A stretch of DNA of 7,415 nt from Candidatus Bathyarchaeota archaeon (GTDB taxonomy: Archaea; Thermoproteota; Bathyarchaeia; Bathyarchaeales; Bathyarchaeaceae), in assembly GCA_029883255.1 (NCBI GenBank), contig JAOUJL010000067.1, positions 1 through 7,415 of the forward strand, given 5' to 3'. Positions 1-5,831 of the stretch are shown piece after piece. Position numbers and translations under genes: made by a program. How positions within the stretch are numbered: position 1 is the stretch's first letter; each line of letters opens with the position of its first letter. The notes under the pieces were generated by a model. It worked only from the letters and a program-made list of their open reading frames with translations, searched no databases and had not been told where the DNA came from.

Positions 1-1
1 G

Positions 2-190
<189 letters not shown>

Positions 191-193
191 AAT

Positions 194-1228
194 CTAACCG
201 AAGAATGTTTCTAGGGTTACTTTTCCCTTTTCCTTTTTCGAACCTTCTATCATTTTTTTGAGGGCTTTTCTCACGCGGTCTTCTGAGAAGTCGCGTTCGC
301 GGCACAGAAAGTTTACGATACCTTCTACATTTGGTTCGTTCCATGCTAGGTGATAGTTGTCTGTGACTTTTGGATGTTGGAAGATTTCTCGTATACGCTT
401 TGGCTCAACTGGAAACTCTGCCTGTTTCAGTGTGGACACTGCTTTTTCAAGGGTTCCGTGTTGTTGGATGAGTTTAACCGCGGTTTTCGGGCCTACGCCT
501 TTTACTCCGTCTGGGTTGAAGTCTGTGCCGACCAGTATGCCGACGTCTATGAGTTGCTTGTGTGTGATGTTTAGCTGTTTGAGAACTTGGTCTAGTTCTA
601 CTATTTGGGGTGTGACTTCAATGTAGACATTTTTCCGCGGGAGTTTCCTTCTTCCACTAATGGTGACGTTTCTTGCCAGTCTAGGTGCACCAAATAAGAG
701 GCTGTCGTAGTCTTGGCTGGCACAGTAGTCTGTATCGCCTTTTTTGGCGAGGTAAGCTGCTTGTGCTTCGCCTTCACTGGGTGCCTGTATCCATGGTACG
801 CCCATTTGGATGAGGAGCCGTTTCGAGTCGGCTGTCATGTAGTCTTTAAGACGGCTTGTAGCTTGGGCGTACGTGCGTGCTTCTTCGATTTTTCCTTCTT
901 TTAAGGCTCGTTCATAATGGACAAGTGCTACTTCTTTTACTCTAGCTCGCCGTTTGATTTCAACTTCCTTCAGCGCTGGCGGTGTTCCGTCGAATACGTA
1001 GACAGGTTTGATGCCCATTTCAACGAGGTTAGCGGTTCGGTAAAATAAGCCACTTAGGTGGCTGGTAACTTTGCCAGTAGAGTCTTTGAGGGGAGTTCCG
1101 TCTGGTTGGCGGATGATGGCAAGAAACTGGTAAAGAGCGTTGTAGGCGTCTATGGCGATGGACTTTCCACTCAAATTTTTGAGGTCAACCGATGTTTTGG
1201 GCACCAAGTCTCTCAGATTCACGCCCAA
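194..1228 (-). CDS. fen: Flap endonuclease 1 (FEN-1), TTG start
   Basis: A 344-residue structure-specific 5' nuclease, normal length for archaeal FEN-1. It removes 5' flaps at Okazaki fragment ends and in base excision repair, usually on the PCNA clamp. The N domain starts MGVNLRDL. The expected metal-binding acidic residues are all visible: D27 (IAIDAYN), D80 (VYVFDGTPP), E152 and E154 (PSEGEAQ), D173 and D175 (SQDYDS), and D236 (VGTDFN). A helix-hairpin-helix motif, GVKGVGPKTA, covers residues 241-250. The C-terminus ends TLETFFG, a PCNA-interacting (PIP-box-like) tail with Lys instead of the usual Gln at its first position. The start is TTG at 1226-1228: it gives the conserved Met-Gly N-terminus, no other start codon lies upstream in frame before a stop, and a weak GGTG SD sits seven bases upstream. 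The radical SAM gene ends 45 bases upstream on the same strand. The adjacency looks positional rather than functional. Confidence 0.97.
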   Translation of the reverse strand: MGVNLRDLVPKTSVDLKNLSGKSIAIDAYNALYQFLAIIRQPDGTPLKDSTGKVTSHLSGLFYRTANLVEMGIKPVYVFDGTPPALKEVEIKRRARVKEVALVHYERALKEGKIEEARTYAQATSRLKDYMTADSKRLLIQMGVPWIQAPSEGEAQAAYLAKKGDTDYCASQDYDSLLFGAPRLARNVTISGRRKLPRKNVYIEVTPQIVELDQVLKQLNITHKQLIDVGILVGTDFNPDGVKGVGPKTAVKLIQQHGTLEKAVSTLKQAEFPVEPKRIREIFQHPKVTDNYHLAWNEPNVEGIVNFLCRERDFSEDRVRKALKKMIEGSKKEKGKVTLETFFG

Positions 1229-1264
1229 GGCTTTACACCAATTTCTAAACCAACATTGAGACTG

Positions 1265-1272
1265 ATAATAAA
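1265..1272 (-). promoter_or_regulatory. Candidate TATA box for fen
   Basis: On the minus strand the sequence TTTATTAT lies directly after the stop codon region of the radical SAM gene, with its centre about 40 bases upstream of the TTG start of fen. The usual archaeal spacing of roughly 25 bases from TATA centre to transcript start would give a short leader of about 12-15 bases, which would still include the GGTG site at 1236-1239. No clear purine-rich BRE is visible. This is a weak call based on spacing and AT content; fen could equally be read through from the upstream cassette. Confidence 0.3.
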
Positions 1273-1273
1273 C

Positions 1274-2632
1274 TTACTGAGTTTCAGCGCATATGTATTT
1301 TGTTTCTTTCAATTCTAAGGGGCAACCTCCGCCGCAGACAGGTAGTTGTGAGCATTCCTTGCATTTCTCTGGGGCGTATTCTCTAGTTCTTAGGCTCAAG
1401 GAGAGCGGATGGTTCCAGATTTTTTTCCAGCTGTCTTTGAGGATGTTACCAACGCTTTCGAAATAGCTCTGGCATGGGTAAACTTGTCCTTCAGGTCCTA
1501 CACACATGTTTACTCTTGCGGCGGTGCACGACTTTACGCCTAGTCCCCAGCTGACGGGGTCAAGCTGACAGTACTGAGTCGGTGTGTACCACATGAACTT
1601 CATTCCTAGTTCATTGGCCTTGTTCAGAATCTTGGGCAACACGCTTTTTAATTCATCAATTGTTAAGGCGAACTCGTTGGCTATTGATGGAGCGCTGCCA
1701 GAATAGATCAAGCTGTTACATCCAAAAACTTTCAGCCCTAGGTGATGCAGAAATTCTATGGTTTCAAGAAAACTATTCGCGTTGTACTTGTTGAGGGTAG
1801 TATTTGTCGTAGTGTAAATCGGCGTGGGAATTGCGTTCTTGATCCCTTCCACGGTTTCTCGCCAACTTCCTTTCACAGACGTAATTGAATCATGTATCGT
1901 TGGATCATGAGACTCAAGCGTGATCTGCACGAAGTCCAGCCCTGCATCCACGAGTCTCTTCACGTATTTTTTATCTTTCAACCCACGTCCGTTTGTGATA
2001 AGACCTGTGACGATTCCCTTTTCCTGTGCGTACTGCAAAAGTTCTGGTAAATCTTCGCGAAGGGTTGGCTCACCGCCAGTGAAGGTAAATATAAAAACGC
2101 CTATTTTCTTCAGTCGGTCAATCACCTTTTTCCATTGGTCAGTGGTTAATTCAGGCGTTTCATGTGGCCCTCCGGCATAGCAGTGGATGCAATCGTTTTG
2201 GCACTTAAACGTCAAGGCCAAGTCCATACGTATTGGTGCGGACAGTTCTTGGGTGAAGGGTTCAGCCTGCTCCACGTCGAGGAATGATATAGGGCAGACC
2301 TCCTCTGTCTCAGCAAGCGTGCTGATTGTGTAAATCATCTGTTCGTGGTCTCTGCGAGCAGTTTCCTCTCCGATTCGGTAAATTCTTCTGATTTTTTTCA
2401 CAGCTTCCTCTGTTGGCATGCCTTGCATGAAGAAGTATGCCTGGGCTGCTGCGGTTTCGTTCAGGTACAGAACAGTGTTTGCGTTAATGACGAGTAAGCC
2501 TTCACCACTTGGCTCCACACGAAGTTGAAGAGCTAGACCAGCGAATTTTCCCTTACCACGATACGAGTATAGACCAACAGGAGTCTTTGAAGCCTTGCCA
2601 ACGACGCTCTTCACTTTTTTGAGAATATCCAC
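1274..2632 (-). CDS. Radical SAM/SPASM peptide maturase with N-terminal PqqD-like (RRE) domain
   Basis: A 452-residue cytoplasmic enzyme with three parts. Residues about 33-108 resemble the PqqD/RRE winged-helix fold that binds RiPP precursor leaders: a short strand (GLLVINANTVLYLNET), then AAAQAYFFMQG, then a helix starting PTEEAVKKI. The radical SAM core has the 4Fe-4S motif C144-x3-C148-x2-C151, followed by TFTGGEPTLRED (183-194), the SAM-binding GGEP segment. The C-terminus is a complete seven-cysteine SPASM domain: C369-x12-G-x4-C387, then C424-x2-C427-x5-C433-x3-C437 and C448, the ligands for two auxiliary Fe-S clusters. This plan is typical of enzymes that modify ribosomally made peptides, for example with thioether or C-C crosslinks. 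The start is GTG with a strong GGAGG seven bases upstream. The gene begins 13 bases after the stop of the Cys-tailed membrane protein, its likely substrate (inference). Substrate and reaction are unproven; a role in modifying another protein or making a cofactor is possible. Confidence 0.92.
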   Translation of the reverse strand: MDILKKVKSVVGKASKTPVGLYSYRGKGKFAGLALQLRVEPSGEGLLVINANTVLYLNETAAAQAYFFMQGMPTEEAVKKIRRIYRIGEETARRDHEQMIYTISTLAETEEVCPISFLDVEQAEPFTQELSAPIRMDLALTFKCQNDCIHCYAGGPHETPELTTDQWKKVIDRLKKIGVFIFTFTGGEPTLREDLPELLQYAQEKGIVTGLITNGRGLKDKKYVKRLVDAGLDFVQITLESHDPTIHDSITSVKGSWRETVEGIKNAIPTPIYTTTNTTLNKYNANSFLETIEFLHHLGLKVFGCNSLIYSGSAPSIANEFALTIDELKSVLPKILNKANELGMKFMWYTPTQYCQLDPVSWGLGVKSCTAARVNMCVGPEGQVYPCQSYFESVGNILKDSWKKIWNHPLSLSLRTREYAPEKCKECSQLPVCGGGCPLELKETKYICAETQ

Positions 2633-2639
2633 AATTATT

Positions 2640-2644
2640 CCTCC
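2640..2644 (-). promoter_or_regulatory. Strong Shine-Dalgarno for the radical SAM gene, next to the upstream stop codon
   Basis: On the minus strand GGAGG stands seven bases before the GTG start at 2630-2632 and one base after the TGA stop (2646-2648) of the Cys-tailed membrane protein gene. It supports GTG as the start and suggests that ribosomes finishing the upstream gene re-initiate on the radical SAM gene, tying the levels of the two proteins together. Confidence 0.8.
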
Positions 2645-2645
2645 T

Positions 2646-4259
2646 TCAACCTACGCCTCCTGAGGCACAAGCACAAGCACAGGAAACACATGCACACACG
2701 CACGCACATGCTGCACACGCACAGGCACAACTAGACTTGTGGTGTGCTGGTGCCCTAGACGTTTTGGCAGATGGGGGTGGTGCCGGGACTATGGAGTTCG
2801 CAAACTTCTCCACGTTTGCAACTATGTTATTGGCGGTTTTTTCAACAGACGTCGCGATGTTGTTGGCGAAGTCCGCACCTGGGATGGTTGGGGGCGATGT
2901 GGGTTGGGTGGTTGTTGGGCTTGGTTTGTAGGTTGGATGGGGGTGATAGGAAGTGTAACCGTACCAGTACCACCACCAGCCTATTCCAGGTTCAAACATT
3001 TTCTCGCGGAAAACGTCTTCGGTTCTAGACCTGAAGCCTTCGTGGAGGAGAAGCCAGAGGAGGTTTTCGTCGTAAGCCTTGGATGCAAGTTCTGGTGTAC
3101 CCGCTTTTTTCACCTGTCCCCATGCGTCCCCGACAACTTTCTTGTAGTAATTGATAGTGTCTCCTCGGCAGTATCCACGAAGCTTCTTTTCCACGGTGTC
3201 GCGTAGCAACACAACTGTTTTTGCAAGTTCTTCTTCTTTCAAGGTTCCATCCCTCTTGACTGCATCAAGAAAGCTTTTCTCGTAATAGCGTAGAGGCATT
3301 TCCGGGGTTCCAGTTTTGTCTTTGAACGGTTCCATGACCTTGAGTTTTAGGGCTGGGGTTGTGGCTGTGACCCAGATGGCTTTCTTCATCAGCAGGCTAT
3401 ATAGTATCTCGGTCACGATCTTGGTAGGTGGGAGACCTAGTAAGTGCGAGGCTTCTACAGCTGTTAGCCCATGTCTTATTCCTAAAGCTTCCATTCGCAT
3501 GTTGGGAGTTATGTACTTTCTAAGCGGAACCCTTTTGTAGACTACAACAACTACAAGAACGCCGAAGAATATGAAGGCGATAGGAAGAAGCCACTCCAAA
3601 CCTTTTTCGGGTACGTCATAATATTGAACATATTCTTTAGGGAAGGACACGCCGCAGGAAAACTTTTGGTTCGGTTGTAGATTGTGCGTCTCCCAGTATA
3701 GCACGAGCCTGTTTTTCTCAACGAGCGTGTTGTTCCAGTGCGGGGTGGTTACTACAGTTTGGTTAGTCACACCTAGGGGCAGGACGATTAGAACATGGAG
3801 TTCATGTACGCTGGCGTAATCCCACCAACATGGAATGAACTGTATCCCCACGTTTCCAGGGTTGTCTTCGTCTTGCCATATCATGTGGGCAACGTTGGTG
3901 GTGAGGTTGAATCTTACGGTCTGTCCAGCTGGTAATGGAGTGTAAAGGTTGACGCGCACCTTGTAGTCATCTCTTTCACTTGCGTCTGTTGTTGTCAGGT
4001 TGTGACCATATTGGTCCATTGCCGTTCCGTTTGTGAAGTCGCTCTTGGGCTGACCAACGTATACGTAGTTGATGTCGTCCCCTGAATCGAGTGTTATATT
4101 TATGTCGTACAGCAAATCAATGGTTCCGTCCTGGTTAATCCATATCGTTGCCCACTCGTGTTCAAGATGATACTGTCTTTGCGCGGTTACAGTGCCAACA
4201 AGAGTGATGAAGATGAATATGGCAAATAGCATTACAAGCTGGTGTTGAATTTTTACCAT
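2646..4259 (-). CDS. DUF2207-like membrane protein with a Cys-Ala C-terminal tail (putative radical SAM substrate)
   Basis: A 537-residue protein with an unusual chain of segments. Residues 1-26 are a signal peptide (hydrophobic run, then TVTA before Q27). Residues 27-220 are a probable extracytoplasmic beta domain with an inverted-strand start around INQDGTIDLLYDI, several Asn-X-Thr sequons (N54, N77, N87, N118, N166, N177) and two cysteines, C144 and C202, that could pair. One transmembrane helix covers about 222-241, followed by YKRVPLRK, so the rest should be cytoplasmic. Residues about 254-310 look like a winged helix. Then come an aromatic patch (427-441), a Thr/Pro linker, 11-residue helical repeats (465-491), a second Pro-rich linker, and a tail with ten alternating cysteines (511-531). 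The overall plan (signal peptide, beta domain, TM, cytoplasmic region, low-complexity tail) resembles DUF2207 proteins, though the family call is tentative. ATG start, GAGG seven bases upstream; it overlaps the zinc-ribbon gene by seven bases. Most likely role, by inference: anchored precursor modified by the next gene's enzyme. A plain metal-binding tail is an alternative. Confidence 0.8.
   Translation of the reverse strand: MVKIQHQLVMLFAIFIFITLVGTVTAQRQYHLEHEWATIWINQDGTIDLLYDINITLDSGDDINYVYVGQPKSDFTNGTAMDQYGHNLTTTDASERDDYKVRVNLYTPLPAGQTVRFNLTTNVAHMIWQDEDNPGNVGIQFIPCWWDYASVHELHVLIVLPLGVTNQTVVTTPHWNNTLVEKNRLVLYWETHNLQPNQKFSCGVSFPKEYVQYYDVPEKGLEWLLPIAFIFFGVLVVVVVYKRVPLRKYITPNMRMEALGIRHGLTAVEASHLLGLPPTKIVTEILYSLLMKKAIWVTATTPALKLKVMEPFKDKTGTPEMPLRYYEKSFLDAVKRDGTLKEEELAKTVVLLRDTVEKKLRGYCRGDTINYYKKVVGDAWGQVKKAGTPELASKAYDENLLWLLLHEGFRSRTEDVFREKMFEPGIGWWWYWYGYTSYHPHPTYKPSPTTTQPTSPPTIPGADFANNIATSVEKTANNIVANVEKFANSIVPAPPPSAKTSRAPAHHKSSCACACAACACVCACVSCACACASGGVG
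2667..2729 (-). repeat. Cys-Ala alternating tail, ten cysteines in 21 residues
   Basis: Encodes residues 511-531 of the membrane protein. Cysteines occur at 511, 513, 515, then 518, 520, 522, 524, then 527, 529, 531. That is groups of three, four and three at every second residue, separated by two non-Cys residues; Ala fills most gaps and Val a few. A short Ser-Gly-Gly end follows, and HHKSS precedes it. Nine of ten Cys codons are TGT, but the Ala codons vary (GCC, GCT, GCA, GCG), which suggests that the amino-acid pattern is kept by selection and is not a fresh DNA repeat expansion. Such a tail is a plausible core for radical SAM crosslinking or for metal binding. Confidence 0.9.
2787..2867 (-). 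repeat. Eleven-residue helical repeats preceding the Cys tail
   Basis: Residues 465-475 (ANNIATSVEKT), 476-486 (ANNIVANVEKF) and the partial 487-491 (ANSIV) form tandem 11-residue repeats. They should make an amphipathic helix with a hendecad-like Ile/Val face. The segment lies between two Pro-rich linkers and about 20 residues before the cysteines. It could be an oligomerising coiled coil or, by inference, the leader-like segment recognised by the RRE domain of the adjacent radical SAM enzyme. Confidence 0.75.
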
Positions 4260-4603
4260 TTTGGTTCCTCAGTTACCTCGAAGATGTGCCCACAATAGGA
4301 GCACTTGATCGATGGTACGCCCTTTACTACTTTCACTTGACTTATGTCCAAGGAAGCTGAGCAGTTAGGGCATCTTAATGTTTGAACTTTGACTTTTCCA
4401 GGCACCTCAAGTTTTTGCGTGATCTGTATAGGTTGTTGTTTTCTAATGTAGTATAGTATTCCAAAGCCCGCGAGAAAAAGAAACGCGCTTGTAGCTAATC
4501 TTATCGGTGCATATGCTGAAGCTATAGCGAAAATAACCGCAAAAAACAAAAGAACACCTGATATGATATACCCAATCACAATTTTTGAACTTACCACACC
4601 CAT
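4253..4603 (-). CDS. Small membrane protein with two TM helices and a C-terminal zinc ribbon
   Basis: A 116-residue protein I do not recognise as a named family. Two hydrophobic helices cover about residues 8-29 and 34-53, joined by a very short turn (YAPIR), so both ends should face the same side. IRKQQ after the second helix suggests that this side is the cytoplasm. The C-terminal third carries a zinc ribbon: C78-x2-C81 (RCPNC) and C101-x2-C104 (KCSYCGH) with a 19-residue spacer. It is the first gene of the cassette, behind a good BRE/TATA candidate. Its TAA stop overlaps the ATG of the Cys-tailed membrane protein gene by seven bases, so the two are probably translationally coupled. A partner or assembly role for the downstream membrane protein is inferred only from this arrangement. 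ATG start; the upstream GGAAGAG is a weak, closely spaced SD. Confidence 0.85.
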   Translation of the reverse strand: MGVVSSKIVIGYIISGVLLFFAVIFAIASAYAPIRLATSAFLFLAGFGILYYIRKQQPIQITQKLEVPGKVKVQTLRCPNCSASLDISQVKVVKGVPSIKCSYCGHIFEVTEEPKW

Positions 4604-4643
4604 CTCTTCCTGTGTAATCTATTGCCACTCAAGAAAGTACGAC

Positions 4644-4659
4644 AATAAATACTCTTTCG
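4644..4659 (-). promoter_or_regulatory. BRE/TATA promoter candidate for the zinc-ribbon/Cys-tail/radical SAM cassette
   Basis: On the minus strand CGAAAGAG (4652-4659, BRE-like, purine-rich) is followed directly by TATTTATT (4644-4651, TATA-like). The TATA element ends 40 bases before the ATG of the zinc-ribbon gene. With usual archaeal spacing the transcript would start near 4621, giving a leader of about 18 bases. It sits in the only sizeable gap among the minus-strand genes (4604-4735), as expected for a separate transcription unit. A short near-palindrome, TAGCGCTTA (4672-4680), lies just upstream and could be an operator, but nothing else supports that. No other feature was seen in the gap. 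Confidence 0.6.
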
Positions 4660-4735
4660 TCTATGTCATTCTAAGCGCTACGCGATCTTTCTTATGGACA
4701 ATGTCTCTGGGTGAAGCATCAATACACATAAAACA

Positions 4736-4897
4736 CTATTTGACAAGCTCTCGCTTCTTCCGCCGCAGATTCTTGCCATGGCACTTCCTACACTTAACCG
4801 CAGTAGACGCGTTGCGCACTCCACAATCCCGACAAATCTTCATGTAAAGCCTATGCCTTTGAGCAATGGCTTTCTTAGTCGGATCAGTAATAGGCAT
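4736..4897 (-). CDS. rpl40e: 50S ribosomal protein L40e
   Basis: A 53-residue basic zinc protein of the large ribosomal subunit, too short for most gene callers. It starts MPITDPTKKAIAQRHRL, then has two CxxC pairs (C22-x2-C25 and C36-x2-C39, spacer of ten) and ends NLRRKKRELVK. This is the archaeal L40e form; in eukaryotes the same domain is made fused to ubiquitin. The start is the second of two in-frame ATGs (4895-4897): AGAGGT lies six bases upstream of it, while the first ATG (4901-4903) touches the SD and adds only Met-Val. The gene begins 22 bases after the sucD stop on the same strand, so it is probably co-transcribed with sucCD. Length, cysteine spacing and basic termini all fit the family. 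Confidence 0.95.
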   Translation of the reverse strand: MPITDPTKKAIAQRHRLYMKICRDCGVRNASTAVKCRKCHGKNLRRKKRELVK

Positions 4898-4903
4898 AAC
4901 CAT

Positions 4904-4909
4904 ACCTCT
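4904..4909 (-). promoter_or_regulatory. Shine-Dalgarno that decides the L40e start
   Basis: AGAGGT on the minus strand lies directly against the first in-frame ATG and six bases before the second. The spacing selects the second ATG at 4895-4897, which also gives the conserved MPITDP N-terminus. Confidence 0.75.
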
Positions 4910-4919
4910 AATTCATTAA

Positions 4920-5828
4920 CTACGTTCCAGACATGCCACCAGTAAATATATCTTTCTTCTTCAATTTGTCAGCTAACAACCTAGCCACATCACTAGGCTT
5001 CTCAGCCACCATAACCCCTGCCTTCATAAACGCATCAATCTTGCTTTGAGCGGTCCCAGCCCTGCCCATAATAATCGCGCCAGCATGTCCCATCCTCTTA
5101 CCTTGAGGCGCCGTCCTACCGGCAACAAAAGCCGCTACAGGCTTACTATATCCCTCGGCTGAGAAAAACTCAGCTGCAAGCTCCTCCAAGTTACCACCAA
5201 TCTCGCCGATCAACACAACCGCCTTGGTCTGCTCATCCTCCTCAAACTCTCTGAGAACGTCCACAAAGCTAAGACCAACAACAGGATCACCGCCCAATCC
5301 TAAACAAGTAGACTGTCCCAATCCAACTGCAGAAAGCCCTGAAGCAATCTCATAAGTTAACGTCCCACTTCTCGACGCTACTCCCACAATTCCTCGTCTA
5401 AAAATATGCGCAGGCATAATCCCAAGCTTGCACTCATCAGGGGTGATTATGCCTGGAGTATTGGGACCGATAACGGTGACACCCTGTTTTTTAGCACGAG
5501 CCGTAACCTGTATAACATCTTTCACGGCAACATGCTCAGTAATTATGATAATTGTCTTTAGTCCAGCATCTAAAGCTTCAAAGGCAGCATCAGCGGCAAA
5601 GGAAGCAGGAACAAAGATTATAGACGCATTCGCCCTTTGCTTCTTCACTGCTTCATCCACGGTGTCATAGACTGAAACTCCGTGAACTTGCGTTCCTCCC
5701 TTTCCAGGGGTTACCCCACCAACGATTTGAGTCCCATAATCTAGCATAAGCCTAGTGTGAAAACTGCCCTGAGTTCCAGTGATGCCTTGAACGATAGCTT
5801 TGGTGCCCTTATCAATGAAAATGCCCAA
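4920..5828 (-). CDS. sucD: Succinyl-CoA synthetase (succinate-CoA ligase) alpha subunit, TTG start
   Basis: A 302-residue subunit, close to the usual length of about 290. With the beta subunit it interconverts succinate, CoA and a nucleoside triphosphate with succinyl-CoA, NDP and phosphate in the citric acid cycle or related carbon routes. The CoA-binding Rossmann domain is marked by GITGTQGSFHT (residues about 16-26). GPNTPGIITPDECKLGI and GVASRSGTLTYE follow. The catalytic histidine that becomes phosphorylated is H248 in GKRMGHAGAII. The Cys often seen in GPNCPG is Thr here, a common archaeal variant as far as I recall. The start is TTG at 5826-5828 with GGAGGG six bases upstream inside the last codons of sucC. 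sucC ends three bases before it in the same reading frame, so a start further upstream is excluded by the TAA. Assignment is firm; ATP versus GTP use is not resolved. Confidence 0.97.
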   Translation of the reverse strand: MGIFIDKGTKAIVQGITGTQGSFHTRLMLDYGTQIVGGVTPGKGGTQVHGVSVYDTVDEAVKKQRANASIIFVPASFAADAAFEALDAGLKTIIIITEHVAVKDVIQVTARAKKQGVTVIGPNTPGIITPDECKLGIMPAHIFRRGIVGVASRSGTLTYEIASGLSAVGLGQSTCLGLGGDPVVGLSFVDVLREFEEDEQTKAVVLIGEIGGNLEELAAEFFSAEGYSKPVAAFVAGRTAPQGKRMGHAGAIIMGRAGTAQSKIDAFMKAGVMVAEKPSDVARLLADKLKKKDIFTGGMSGT

Positions 5829-5831
5829 TAA

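Noticed and set aside
2667..2729. Simple CA/TG microsatellite or sequencing artefact instead of a coding tail
   Set aside because: Ala codons use all four third bases, the reading frame stays intact to a stop followed by a well-placed SD for the next gene, and the Cys grouping is regular.
2739..3206. A 155-codon plus-strand open frame opposite the Cys-tailed membrane protein gene
   Set aside because: It is Trp/Cys/Val-rich as expected for the antisense of the Pro/Thr/Ala-rich tail region, has no SD or domain, and the minus-strand gene has a signal peptide, TM helix and coupled neighbours.
4604..4735. A small precursor peptide gene or RNA gene in the cassette's upstream gap
   Set aside because: Reading both strands gave no Cys-rich short ORF with an SD and no tRNA-like fold; only promoter-like elements were seen.
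4700..4735. Transcription terminator after L40e
   Set aside because: The minus strand has only a four-T run (TGTTTTATG) and no stable hairpin was visible by eye, too little for a call.
4563..4847. A 94-codon plus-strand open frame across the 4604-4735 gap
   Set aside because: It runs antisense through L40e and the zinc-ribbon gene and has no recognisable domain; L40e on the other strand is unmistakable.
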